From Haloarcula sp. DT43 (GTDB lineage Archaea > Halobacteriota > Halobacteria > Halobacteriales > Haloarculaceae), in assembly GCF_037078405.1 (NCBI RefSeq), contig NZ_JAYMGZ010000004.1, positions 372,001-436,000 of the forward strand: a stretch of 64,000 nt of DNA, written 5' to 3'. Position 1 is the stretch's first letter. Each line of letters opens with the position of its first letter. A model generated the notes under the pieces. The model did not search any database, was not told where the DNA came from, and was given only the letters and a program-made list of their open reading frames with translations. Shown one piece after another: positions 42,862 to 51,138 of this stretch. A program made the translations under genes and the position numbers.

Positions 42862-43401
42862 GACGGCGAGACACCGTCGACCGCGACGAACCGCGACAGT
42901 CGAGTATGTATAGCGGACTACGCCGCCGTCGGTGGCCACTGTCCGAGGCATCCCGTGACGTCCCGTGAGTAGGGCCCGACCCTGGGTCTGTCCGGGCCTA
43001 TCGGGCGCTGTTCCATTACCTGTTTGAAAGGATTATGAGGGGTCCCCGATATACATAGTCATAGAATTTGATATATGTCGGGGTGAGGTGTGTGTTAGTA
43101 TGCTGGTAATGTGGCGTATTCGCAGTGAATACCACGACGCGCGAACCACACTCTGACGGAATCGTGTACAAGCCGACCAAAATTTCCGGTGAATGTGCCG
43201 ATCCTGGTTATTAATTGTGGATTACTTCACCCGACAGCTTTATTATATGCTACTTTGACATGACATCTTGTGTGGGAAACGTGCGGCACCTATCCAAAGC
43301 CAGCCATTGAAACCCAATAAAACGGGGCTTACCAGCGGTGGCAGCTGCGGCTCAGGGGGAGTAGAGCGTATGCTAGGATATCCATCAACTGAGGTACGGG
43401 A
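42862..43401. other. 540-base AT-rich non-coding region upstream of GT2 gene
   Basis: No convincing gene in either strand. Contains an imperfect 13-bp inverted repeat CCCCGATATACAT / ATATATGTCGGGG (43044-43083), a second one GTGGCGTATTC / GAATACCAC (43111-43135), and the AT-rich block TTTATTATAT (43239-43248) about 155 bases ahead of the GT2 start. GAGGT (43391-43395) is an unusually clear ribosome-binding site 6 bases before the GT2 ATG, suggesting a leadered transcript. Confidence 0.6.
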
Positions 43402-44619
43402 ATGACGATACAGGCAAAACAGGCAAATCAAGCAGACCAACAGGGGATCGCTTCGAAGGCAGTCGACGAGTTCCTCGTTACTCCGGAGAGCGACGTCACG
43501 CCGGTTCTGAGCGTCGTGATGCCCACGCTCAACGAGGAGAGGGGCATCGTGGAGTGTATCGACCGGATCAAGACGGCGATATCGGAGTTGCGCGTGCCGA
43601 CCGAGATAATCGTGAGCGACAGTTCGACCGACGCGACACCGGAGCTAGCGCGCGAGCGCGGCGCGACAGTCGTGACGCCGGACGAACCTGGGTACGGGTA
43701 CGCGTACCGCTACGCGTTCGACGAGGCACGGGGGGAGTACATCGCGATGGGCGACGCGGACACGACGTACGACTTCGAGATGATACCACAGCTCCTCGAA
43801 CCGGTTCGGAACGGCGACGCTGACATCTGTATGGGGAGCCGGCTGGAGGGCGAGATACGGGACGGGTCGATGCCGCCGCTGCACAAGTACGTCGGAAACC
43901 CGCTGCTGACGCGGTTCCTGAACACGTTCTACGGGGCCGGCGTGAGCGACGCACACAGCGGGTTCCGCGTGTTCACCAAGGACGCGCTCGAAACGCTAGA
44001 GCTAGAGACGACCGGGATGGAGTTCGCCAGCGAGATGATTATGGAAGCGGGCGCGAACGACCTCGTCATCGAGGAGGTCCCGATAATATACCACGAGCGA
44101 GAGGGCGAGGAGACGCTCGACAGTTTCAGCGACGGCTGGCGACACGTCCGGTTCATGCTCGTGAACGCTCCCGACTACCTGTTTTCCTATCCGGCCTTGC
44201 TGCTCGTTTCGGCCGGGGCGGTGCTGATGGCGCTTTCGGTCGCTCGGCTGTCGGTCGCCGGCGTCAACTTCGGCATCCAGACGATGGTTGGCGGGTCCTT
44301 GCTGGCAATCGTCGGGTATCAGGTCTGGACGCTCGCGCTGTTCAGTTCCATCGCCGCGAACCCGATTAACGAACCCGACGGCCCCCTCGTCGGCATGATA
44401 CGGGAACAGTTCCAGCTAGAGCACGGAGCGTCTATCGGCGTCCTCGCGGCTGCTATCGGCGTGCTGTACCTCGGGACCGTGTTCGGGCAGTGGCTCCTCG
44501 CCGGCCAGGCGGCGTTGCCGTCGGCCACCGCCACTCTCCTGGCCTCGACGGTCGTGGTGCTCGGGCTACAGACGGTGTTTGGCTCGTTCTTCATGAGCAT
44601 GCTAGCGGACAACAGCTAA
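43402..44619 (+). CDS. GT2-family glycosyltransferase with C-terminal membrane domain
   Basis: 405 residues. The N-terminal GT-A domain begins SVVMPTLNEERGIVECIDRI, with IIVSDSSTDATPELARERGA, the DAD metal motif in YIAMGDADTTYDFEMIP, a SDAHSGFRVF segment and EVPIIYHEREGEETL. Four C-terminal hydrophobic segments (from SYPALLLVSAGAVLMALSVA on) anchor it. This is the dolichyl-phosphate mannose/glucose synthase-like architecture used for archaeal lipid-linked sugar transfer in N-glycosylation; the donor and acceptor are not known. Ribosome-binding site GAGGT before the ATG. It faces the metalloprotease gene tail to tail, 21 bases apart. Confidence 0.88.
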   Translation: MTIQAKQANQADQQGIASKAVDEFLVTPESDVTPVLSVVMPTLNEERGIVECIDRIKTAISELRVPTEIIVSDSSTDATPELARERGATVVTPDEPGYGYAYRYAFDEARGEYIAMGDADTTYDFEMIPQLLEPVRNGDADICMGSRLEGEIRDGSMPPLHKYVGNPLLTRFLNTFYGAGVSDAHSGFRVFTKDALETLELETTGMEFASEMIMEAGANDLVIEEVPIIYHEREGEETLDSFSDGWRHVRFMLVNAPDYLFSYPALLLVSAGAVLMALSVARLSVAGVNFGIQTMVGGSLLAIVGYQVWTLALFSSIAANPINEPDGPLVGMIREQFQLEHGASIGVLAAAIGVLYLGTVFGQWLLAGQAALPSATATLLASTVVVLGLQTVFGSFFMSMLADNS

Positions 44620-44640
44620 ACACCGGCGTTCGGCGGGCCG

Positions 44641-45675
44641 TCAGGCCTGCACACATCGACTAGCGCAGGTCCCGTTTTCCACGCACTGAAGTTCGGGCTG
44701 CGTTCGGTTTTGGGCGACGAACTCCCATTCGTCTCGTCCCACGCTATCGGTTCCGTTCGAGTACGAGAGCTGTCTGTACAGCCCGTTGTAGTTCATCACG
44801 CTGTCGTACTCCGCCCTGGAGTAGCGCTTCTCGTCGATGCCGTCCTGATGGGCGTCCAGCCCCATCGCGTGCCCGAACTCGTGCATGAACAGCGACGCGG
44901 TGACAGTCGTCGAGTTGTATCGCTCCATCGCCGCGATTCCGGGCCGTCCCGCGCCGACGTAGTAGTCGTCACCGTTGTAGGCCACGTCGTCGGTGACCAA
45001 GAGGTAGTAGTAGCCATCGGAGCGGTACTCCGAGTGGTTGGCCCGGAAGTCGTAGATGTCGTTTCCGGGCCCTGCGCGGCGTTTCGAGTAGACCGTCCCG
45101 TTGACTGGAAGGTCGGTGTCGTCCGCGACGAGGTGGATGTCGATACCGGTGGAGCCGTCCGGGTTCGAGACGGGCGCGTCCGCGAAGGTCTCGACGATAG
45201 CCCCCTGGACCGGGTCGCTGAGCGTCGCCGCCTGCGTGGAATCGACCTCGACGTAGATGTCCGTTCGAAGCGGGTCCGCGCCCGGAACGACCCCCTCACA
45301 GCGGACCTCCATGCCGTCCGGGTAGCCGTCTCCGTCCGTGTCCGGGTCGGTCGGGTCGGTCTCGTAGACGGACCGCTCTAGCGGGTCCGCCAGTCCGTCT
45401 CCGTCCGTATCGGTGGCGTTCGCGTCGACCTGCTGCGCGGCCGGGCCGTCGGCCCCGCCGCCAGCGGCAGCCTCCGGCGACGTGCCGGCGGCAGGTAGCA
45501 CGACGGCAGCGAGAAGCAACGCGACGAACAGGACGGCCCCGACGCGGAGCACCGGCAGCCGACGGCCCGAGTCGCCCGCGAGTCGGCGGGCGTTGGAACC
45601 AATATTGATTTCGATATCTAAAGCTGCGCCGAATACGGGTCGCAGCAATCGAGATAAAATAGACGACATTGGCAT
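44641..45675 (-). CDS. Secreted metzincin-like zinc metalloprotease with calcium-binding repeat
   Basis: 344 residues. After a basic N-terminus (an ATG at 45669 is a second start option) comes a signal/anchor helix (LRVGAVLFVALLLAAVVLP). A thrombospondin type 3-like calcium stretch with DTDGDGLADPLE and DPDTDGDGYPDGME follows. The catalytic zinc motif is H265-E266-F-G-H269 with H276 (HEFGHAMGLDAH), and YDSVMNYNG is the metzincin Met-turn. The third histidine is one residue later than the classical HExxHxxGxxH. A pair of cysteines sits in CVENGTCASRC. Surface-protein processing is a reasonable guess given the neighbours. Confidence 0.82.
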   Translation of the reverse strand: MPMSSILSRLLRPVFGAALDIEINIGSNARRLAGDSGRRLPVLRVGAVLFVALLLAAVVLPAAGTSPEAAAGGGADGPAAQQVDANATDTDGDGLADPLERSVYETDPTDPDTDGDGYPDGMEVRCEGVVPGADPLRTDIYVEVDSTQAATLSDPVQGAIVETFADAPVSNPDGSTGIDIHLVADDTDLPVNGTVYSKRRAGPGNDIYDFRANHSEYRSDGYYYLLVTDDVAYNGDDYYVGAGRPGIAAMERYNSTTVTASLFMHEFGHAMGLDAHQDGIDEKRYSRAEYDSVMNYNGLYRQLSYSNGTDSVGRDEWEFVAQNRTQPELQCVENGTCASRCVQA

Positions 45676-45729
45676 CTCTACTTCCGGATTGTAGTGTTGC
45701 GGGTAAGTAATTGATTCTCCAGATATCAG

Positions 45730-45743
45730 TATCGATTTCGATA
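45730..45743. promoter_or_regulatory. Palindrome TATCGA-TT-TCGATA in the divergent promoter region
   Basis: A perfect inverted repeat in the 120-base region between the metalloprotease (minus) and DUF58 operon (plus). A related sequence (tattgatttcgatatc) lies inside the start of the protease gene near 45605. A shared regulator for the two divergent units is possible. Confidence 0.4.
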
Positions 45744-45795
45744 TTATGCGCAGACATCTGCCGAAGCACTGCGGGTGTGGCCGTCGGTATCTTCA

Positions 45796-47256
45796 ATGGC
45801 CTCGGTCCAGTACCCGAAGCTAATGCGTGTCACCCGGCGGTTCTGGCTCACGCTCGCCGCTATCGGTTGTCTCCTCCTGGGCGGTGGGCTACTCGATGCC
45901 CCCCTGTTGGTCGCCGGTGCCGTCGGACTCGCGGGCTGGCTGCTCGCGATGCAGGTCGTGTTCGTCCGCGCCGTCTCTCGGCTGCGGGACGGACTCACAG
46001 TCAGCCAGTCGCTCAGTCGGGCCCGAATACGGACCGGCGTCGAGACGACGTACACGCTCGAGGCATCTGTCGCCACCGCCGGCGAACACCTCCCGCTGTC
46101 CGTCGAAGCGACGGTCCCACTCGCGGCGCGGATGGAGGCGGGACGGGCCCCAGTGATAGACCTCGGCGAGTCGATGCAGTCGTCGTCGGTAACTGTCCCA
46201 CTCACCTGGGAGACCGTCGGTCACTACACCGTCGCCGGTGCCACGGTGACGATGCGCAGCGGTGCGGGACTGTTTACGCAGTCGTTCACGACCGACCCCG
46301 GTCCCGAGATAACGGTCGAGTCCCCATCGGTCGGTCCGATTCACGTCGGTCAGGGCGGGAAACGGCTACTGCGCGGCGTCGGCGAGCACGAAGCTCGCGG
46401 GCGGACGGGCGGCCTGTCTGCCGAGGAGGTACGGAAGTACGTCCCCGGCGACGCACTGAAATACGTCGACTGGAAGGCGACCGCCAGGCTGGACGAGGCC
46501 CACGTCCGCAACTACGAAGCCGAGAGCAACCGGAGCGTGGCGCTCGTCCTCGACCATCGCCACACGCTGGGGGACGGCCGGCCGGGAGAGACGAAACTGG
46601 ACCACCTCAGGGCGGTCGCCGCGGCGTTCCGACAGCGCGCCGAAACGGTCCGTGACCCGCTTGGCTATCTCACCGTCGACGACACGGGCGTGACCGAGTC
46701 GCGAATCCCCGCGGCGAGGGCGGAACGCTACAGGGCGTGTCAGCACCGCATCAACGACCTCGATACCGAGTCGTCGGCCGAGACTGCCACAGGCCGGACG
46801 GGAACGCTGAGGGGCGCGCCGGGACCGGTGACGGAGGCGCAGTCGCCGATAGAGACGACGCTGCTCGCGTATCGGGATGCCGCCGGGTCGAAGCGACACC
46901 TGCCGAACCAACCGCTGTACAACGGGCTGCAGGCGGCTCCACGGGAGATACGCGGCGCGGACCTGCTGGTCATCTGTACTGACGACAGCAACCCAGACGA
47001 ACTGCGGAACGCGGTCGGATTGGCGGGACGCAACGCGACGGAGGTCGTGGTGTTCGTGACGCCCTCGGTGGCCTTCGACACTGACCTCGTCGCGGACCTC
47101 GACGAGGCCAACGAGCGCTACCGGGCCTTCGACCAGTTCCGACGCGAACTGGACGGCATCGACTCGGTGACCGCGTACGAGGTGGGGTCGCCGGAGCGGA
47201 TGGCGGCTCTCCTGTCCGACAGTCCGGCGAGCGCCGAACGGGGGGAGTACGCATGA
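45796..47256 (+). CDS. DUF58 domain protein (MoxR partner)
   Basis: 486 residues from the ATG giving MASVQYPKLMRVTRRFWL; the next ATG nine codons on is possible. Two N-terminal membrane segments are followed by a beta domain and the DUF58 core GGLSAEEVRKYVPGDALKYVDWKATAR, with VALVLDHRHTLGDG as the von Willebrand A-like acidic motif. DUF58 proteins act with MoxR ATPases, which are encoded on the converging strand (48704-49714). It overlaps the next gene by 4 bases (ATGA), indicating an operon with the following two genes. Confidence 0.9.
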   Translation: MASVQYPKLMRVTRRFWLTLAAIGCLLLGGGLLDAPLLVAGAVGLAGWLLAMQVVFVRAVSRLRDGLTVSQSLSRARIRTGVETTYTLEASVATAGEHLPLSVEATVPLAARMEAGRAPVIDLGESMQSSSVTVPLTWETVGHYTVAGATVTMRSGAGLFTQSFTTDPGPEITVESPSVGPIHVGQGGKRLLRGVGEHEARGRTGGLSAEEVRKYVPGDALKYVDWKATARLDEAHVRNYEAESNRSVALVLDHRHTLGDGRPGETKLDHLRAVAAAFRQRAETVRDPLGYLTVDDTGVTESRIPAARAERYRACQHRINDLDTESSAETATGRTGTLRGAPGPVTEAQSPIETTLLAYRDAAGSKRHLPNQPLYNGLQAAPREIRGADLLVICTDDSNPDELRNAVGLAGRNATEVVVFVTPSVAFDTDLVADLDEANERYRAFDQFRRELDGIDSVTAYEVGSPERMAALLSDSPASAERGEYA

Positions 47257-47756
47257 GTACGGGGCGGGAGTCGAGAGAACGGCCGCGACGGACAGCAGCG
47301 ACCGCCCTCGGCGCGGTTGGCGTCGCCGCAGCGACGGCCGGCCTCGCCCTTGACGGGCCGACGTGGCTCGGCCTCGCCGGTGTCGCGCTGGGCGGACTCT
47401 TCCTGTTCGGCACGCCGGTTCTCGCCGTCGTGTTCGGGCAGATTGCGCTGGTCGCGGTCGACGCACCGTCGCTGCTGGCCCTTCTCCTCGTCGAAGGGGG
47501 CCTGCTGGTCGTGTTGCTCGCCGGGGCTGTCGGGACGCCCGATGGCAGGGCCGCCGGTGGCCTCGCTGCGCTCGTCGTCCCGCTGCTTGGCGGCCTTTGC
47601 TGGCTGTCAGTCGGTCGCTGGACCCTGGACCCGCTCCCGGTCGGGACCGCCATGGTCACCGGCGTCGCCGTCGTCGGCTACCTGCTCCACCGGTACCTGC
47701 TGATAGACCTCGGCGTCGTGACCGATGAACAAGTGACGGAGAGTGAGAACACATGA
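47253..47756 (+). CDS. Membrane protein of 167 residues, unknown function
   Basis: Six hydrophobic stretches (AATALGAVGVAAATAGLAL, TWLGLAGVALGGLFLF and others) with no catalytic residue. It starts in the ATGA overlap with the DUF58 gene, after GGGGGA as ribosome-binding site, and its stop overlaps the next gene's start by 4 bases, so expression is coupled. It resembles the small membrane partner that often follows DUF58 in haloarchaeal MoxR loci. Confidence 0.75.
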   Translation: MSTGRESRERPRRTAATALGAVGVAAATAGLALDGPTWLGLAGVALGGLFLFGTPVLAVVFGQIALVAVDAPSLLALLLVEGGLLVVLLAGAVGTPDGRAAGGLAALVVPLLGGLCWLSVGRWTLDPLPVGTAMVTGVAVVGYLLHRYLLIDLGVVTDEQVTESENT

Positions 47757-48691
47757 GTGAGCCCACACGACAGGACGTATCGGCCGACGACCGCACCGAA
47801 GAAACGGACATCGTCCGGGACCGGCAGACGCTCGAAGCGGAACTGGAGGTGCTGCGGGAGGAGAACCGGCGGTTGCGCGACCGGTACGCCCACGCGAAGC
47901 GGGCGACGTTCAGACGGACCGCAGTGGGATTTTTCGCAGTCGGCGGGCTGTCCCTCGCGGCGGCCGTCCTCTTTCCGGCCCTGCAGACGGTTTTCGTCGC
48001 CTTCGGCGGAACCGGCGTGTTCGCCGGTCTCGTCACGTTCTACCTCACGCCCGAACGGTTCGTCGCGGCGTCGGTCGGCGACGCGGTGTTCGACACGCTG
48101 GCCGACGTCGAACAGCGCCTCGTCACGGAACTGGAGCTCCAGACGGAGGCGGTGTACGTCCCGACGGCGTCGCGTCCTGGAGCGAACGCGCGCCTGTTCG
48201 TGCCACAGCACGTCGAGTACGAGGTGCCGGACGCGTCGCGGCTGGGTGAGCTGTTCGTCACCGGCGACGTGCAAGCGGAACAAGGCATCTCCCTTCCACC
48301 GACCGGGGACCGGCTGTACACCGAGTTCGAGCGGACGGTGTCGACCGAGCCGGATGACGACCCCAGAGCCGTGGCGACGCAACTGGCCGGCGCCCTGGCA
48401 GAGCAGTTCGAACTCGTCGACGACACGACGGTTGAGACCGACGGCGAGAACGGGACCGCGTCCGTCGCCGTCGACAATCCCGCCTTCGGCGACATGCACC
48501 GACTGGACCACCCGGTAGTGTCTCTGCTCGCTGTGGGGTTCGCGACGGCCCTCGACCGGCCGGTGACCGTCGAAACGCGCGACGACGACCGGTTCGACGG
48601 GGTCGTGACAGTCTCGTGGGACGCCGCCCAGTCGTCGGTGCGGTCCGGCGACCAAGCGACTGCAGCGACACCGGCTTCGGAGAGCGCATAG
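47753..48691 (+). CDS. Membrane-associated protein of 312 residues, unknown function
   Basis: An N-terminal coiled coil (RQTLEAELEVLREENRRLRD), two hydrophobic segments (VGFFAVGGLSLAAAVLF and VFVAFGGTGVFAGLVTFYL) and then a beta-rich domain of about 190 residues (LFVPQHVEYEVPDASRLGEL, ISLPPTGDRLYTEFERTV, ending in EDQATAATPASESA-like tail). It is the last gene of the plus-strand operon. No known domain recognised; its topology would place the folded part on one side of the membrane, next to the DUF58/MoxR partners. Confidence 0.72.
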   Translation: MSEPTRQDVSADDRTEETDIVRDRQTLEAELEVLREENRRLRDRYAHAKRATFRRTAVGFFAVGGLSLAAAVLFPALQTVFVAFGGTGVFAGLVTFYLTPERFVAASVGDAVFDTLADVEQRLVTELELQTEAVYVPTASRPGANARLFVPQHVEYEVPDASRLGELFVTGDVQAEQGISLPPTGDRLYTEFERTVSTEPDDDPRAVATQLAGALAEQFELVDDTTVETDGENGTASVAVDNPAFGDMHRLDHPVVSLLAVGFATALDRPVTVETRDDDRFDGVVTVSWDAAQSSVRSGDQATAATPASESA

Positions 48692-48703
48692 GCGGCTCGG
48701 GCG

Positions 48704-49714
48704 TTACTCGAACTCGCCGGTCGTGCCGCCGTCGCCGACTGCCGGCTCAGGCCCGGCGCCGTGGTCGGCGTCGGCCCCCGGCGGCGTGATAGACTGCAGG
48801 ATTTCCTCGAGGACCGCGTCCGGTCCTATCTGACTCAGTTCCGCGTCGCTGTTCAGTATCAGCCGGTGGCGCAACACCGGGAGCGCCATCTCCTTGACGT
48901 CGTCGGGGATGACGTACTCCCGGCCGTCCAGACGAGCGGCCGCCTTGGCCGTGTTCTGGAGGGCAATCGTCGCTCGCGGAGAGGCCCCGTGGACGACGTT
49001 CCGGTGGTCCCGCGTCGCGTCGACGATGGAGAGGATGTACTCCTTGACGCTGTCTTCGATGTGCGTCTCGGGAACCACGGTCCGGGCACGCAGGAGTTCG
49101 TCCCGGGAGATGACCTGCGAGATAGCGTCCGCGTCGAGTTCCGGGTCCGCGTCGAACCGGTCCAGAATCGCGCGCTCCTCCTCTGAGTCGGGAATGTCCG
49201 TGACGAGCTTCATCTGGAACCGGTCGCGCTGGGCCTCGGGGAGCCTGAACGTCCCCTCCATCTCCAGCGGGTTCATCGTCGCAACGACGGTAAACGGCGT
49301 CGGGAGCTCCAGCGTCGACCCCTCGATGGACACCTGCTCCTCCTGCATGGCTTCCAGCAGCGCGCTCTGGGTCTTCGGCGGCGCGCGGTTTATCTCGTCG
49401 GCGATGACCAGGTTCGTAAACACCGGCCCCTTCTGGAGTTCGAACTCCCCGTTTCGCTGGTGGTACACCGTCGTGCCGGTGATGTCAGCCGGGAGCAGGT
49501 CGGGCGTCATCTGGACCCGGGAGTGCTGGAGGTCCGTCGCGTTGGCCACGAGCGTGGCAATCGTGGTCTTGGCGACGCCCGGCACACCCTCAAGGAGCAC
49601 GTGGCCGCGTGTCAGCATCGCAATAGTAATGTGGCGAAGAACGTCCTCGTTTCCGATGAGAACGGTGTCCGTCTCCTCCCTGAGACGGTCGTACAGGACC
49701 GACGGATCAGTCAT
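48704..49714 (-). CDS. MoxR-family AAA+ ATPase
   Basis: 336 residues. The Walker A is LLEGVPGVAKTT at about 40-51, Walker B LVIADEINRAPPKTQSALLEAM, sensor motifs TMNPLEMEGTFRLPEAQRDRF and the C-terminal lid (GASPRATIALQNTAKAAARL). MoxR ATPases insert or activate metal or protein cofactors together with VWA/DUF58 proteins at the membrane. Its first 8 bases overlap the end of the DUF4350 gene, and it converges with the DUF58 operon 13 bases away. The tail is acidic and disordered (GGTTGEFE). Confidence 0.94.
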   Translation of the reverse strand: MTDPSVLYDRLREETDTVLIGNEDVLRHITIAMLTRGHVLLEGVPGVAKTTIATLVANATDLQHSRVQMTPDLLPADITGTTVYHQRNGEFELQKGPVFTNLVIADEINRAPPKTQSALLEAMQEEQVSIEGSTLELPTPFTVVATMNPLEMEGTFRLPEAQRDRFQMKLVTDIPDSEEERAILDRFDADPELDADAISQVISRDELLRARTVVPETHIEDSVKEYILSIVDATRDHRNVVHGASPRATIALQNTAKAAARLDGREYVIPDDVKEMALPVLRHRLILNSDAELSQIGPDAVLEEILQSITPPGADADHGAGPEPAVGDGGTTGEFE

Positions 49715-50795
49715 TGCGTTGACGTTCGGTCCGCTGTTTAATAACGGCTTCCGTTACCCGCTGTATTTGTTCGCGCTCCCAGTCCGGGTGCCGGGCGCTG
49801 ATGTACTGCTCGATGCTGTCGCGGGACAGGCTCGGTTCCGGTGCCGGGTCCCGACCCCAATAGTCCCTGAGTCGCTCGTCTAGGCGACGGTCGACGGCGA
49901 GCAACGTTCCGACCAGAACGACGCCACAGAGGAGCAACAGCGCGTCCGACCGCTGGACGGCCAACACGGCGGCGGCCGCCGGCGGGAGGCTGTCGGCGTG
50001 TGAGTAGTCGAGCAGTGCGCTGTCGTGGCCATCGAGGAGGTTCCGGACGAACCGACGGTTGTCACCGCGTTCGAGCATCGCGTTCACGAAGACGCTGGGG
50101 TCGCCGACGGCGACGACCCGTCCGTCGCCGACCGACTCGCTCGTGGCGACCGGCCGGGAGGCCAACCGCTCGTCGTTGTCCAGCTCGGCGTCCCCGTCGG
50201 TGTCGAGGTAGGCGTACTCGGAGGTGGTGACGAGCGGCGTGGCGTCGCCGGCCCTGACGGTCGTGCCGTAGTTGAGGACGACGGTATCGACGCCCGCCGT
50301 CTCGGGGTAGTCGCCGGCGGGCGTCGCTTCCGGGAACGAGGCGTTCCGGTAGTAGTTGCGGTTGTCGTACACCGGGCGGCCGTCGAACCGGGCGTCGGCA
50401 CCGACCGCCGCGAGCAGCGCGTTCCCGTGTGGTCGGTAATCCTCGGCGACGACGAGCGTCCCCCCGTTCCGGACGAACGCCGCGAGACGTGCCCGTTCGC
50501 CCGACGTGTACGGCTCGGTCGGCGAGAGGACGACCGCGACGGTGCCGTCCGCGTCGGCCGTCGGATACTGGCTCACGTTCGTTCCGAGTGTCACGCTCGC
50601 GCCGGTGTCGGCGGCGACGGTCCGGAGTTCGCCCGCCCCGTCCCACTGGGCGTTGTACGCACCGAACGCGGCCGAGGACGTGCTCGCGGCGTAGACCAGC
50701 GCGATAACCGTCAGGGCGGTGTAAGCGGCCAGCAGTAGCTGCGGGAGACTGAGCGACGGCAGCCGCGAATCGCCGGAAACCGGTGTCGACGCCAT
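49707..50795 (-). CDS. DUF4350 domain membrane protein
   Basis: 362 residues. N-terminal membrane helix (LSLPQLLLAAYTALTVIALVY), a large domain of GATase-like/DUF4350 type with VAVVLSPTEPYTSGERARLA and VVAEDYRPHGNALLAAVG, a YAYLDTDGDAELDNDERLAS segment, and a C-terminal helix (VQRSDALLLLCGVVLVGTLLA) with a cytoplasmic end. DUF4350 proteins accompany MoxR/DUF58 clusters in bacteria and archaea. The start ATG at 50795 overlaps the stop of the gene upstream by one base, and its end overlaps moxR. Confidence 0.85.
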   Translation of the reverse strand: MASTPVSGDSRLPSLSLPQLLLAAYTALTVIALVYAASTSSAAFGAYNAQWDGAGELRTVAADTGASVTLGTNVSQYPTADADGTVAVVLSPTEPYTSGERARLAAFVRNGGTLVVAEDYRPHGNALLAAVGADARFDGRPVYDNRNYYRNASFPEATPAGDYPETAGVDTVVLNYGTTVRAGDATPLVTTSEYAYLDTDGDAELDNDERLASRPVATSESVGDGRVVAVGDPSVFVNAMLERGDNRRFVRNLLDGHDSALLDYSHADSLPPAAAAVLAVQRSDALLLLCGVVLVGTLLAVDRRLDERLRDYWGRDPAPEPSLSRDSIEQYISARHPDWEREQIQRVTEAVIKQRTERQRND

Positions 50796-51070
50796 CAGAC
50801 CAGCCCCGGAGGGAGGATTTCGAGGATACGTCTGATAACCACGTAGGCGAAGCCGGCCAGCCCGAGCCCGATGAGCCACCAGAGCCGCCGTCGCCAGCGC
50901 GGCGACACCACCTGCGGCGCGACCAGTTCGACGGTGACGAGGAACCCGATGAGCGAGACGACGAAGAACAGTTCGAGCGTCAACGCGTCCAGCAGGGTCA
51001 ACACGAGGACGGTGCCGAGCACCCACGCCAGATGACCGTAGATGAACTGCTGGCGCTGTCGGGTCGCCAT
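50795..51070 (-). CDS. Small membrane protein of 91 residues
   Basis: ATG at 51070. Three hydrophobic segments (FIYGHLAWVLGTVLVLTLL, ELFFVVSLIGFLVTVELVA, WWLIGLGLAGFAYVVI) with a basic cytoplasmic segment (RWRRRLW). Its stop codon overlaps the DUF4350 start by one base, so the two are translationally coupled. No recognised family; a haloarchaeal MoxR-locus membrane component. Confidence 0.72.
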   Translation of the reverse strand: MATRQRQQFIYGHLAWVLGTVLVLTLLDALTLELFFVVSLIGFLVTVELVAPQVVSPRWRRRLWWLIGLGLAGFAYVVIRRILEILPPGLV

Positions 51071-51138
51071 ACCACGGCGTTGGCTGCCGCGGACAGTCAA
51101 AGTTCCGACCGGCAGCGAACGCCGTCTAGCGACCCGGC

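Noticed and set aside
43243..43440. A 65-residue minus-strand frame in the intergenic region upstream of GT2.
   Set aside because: No motif, non-acidic composition and overlap of the GT2 start region.
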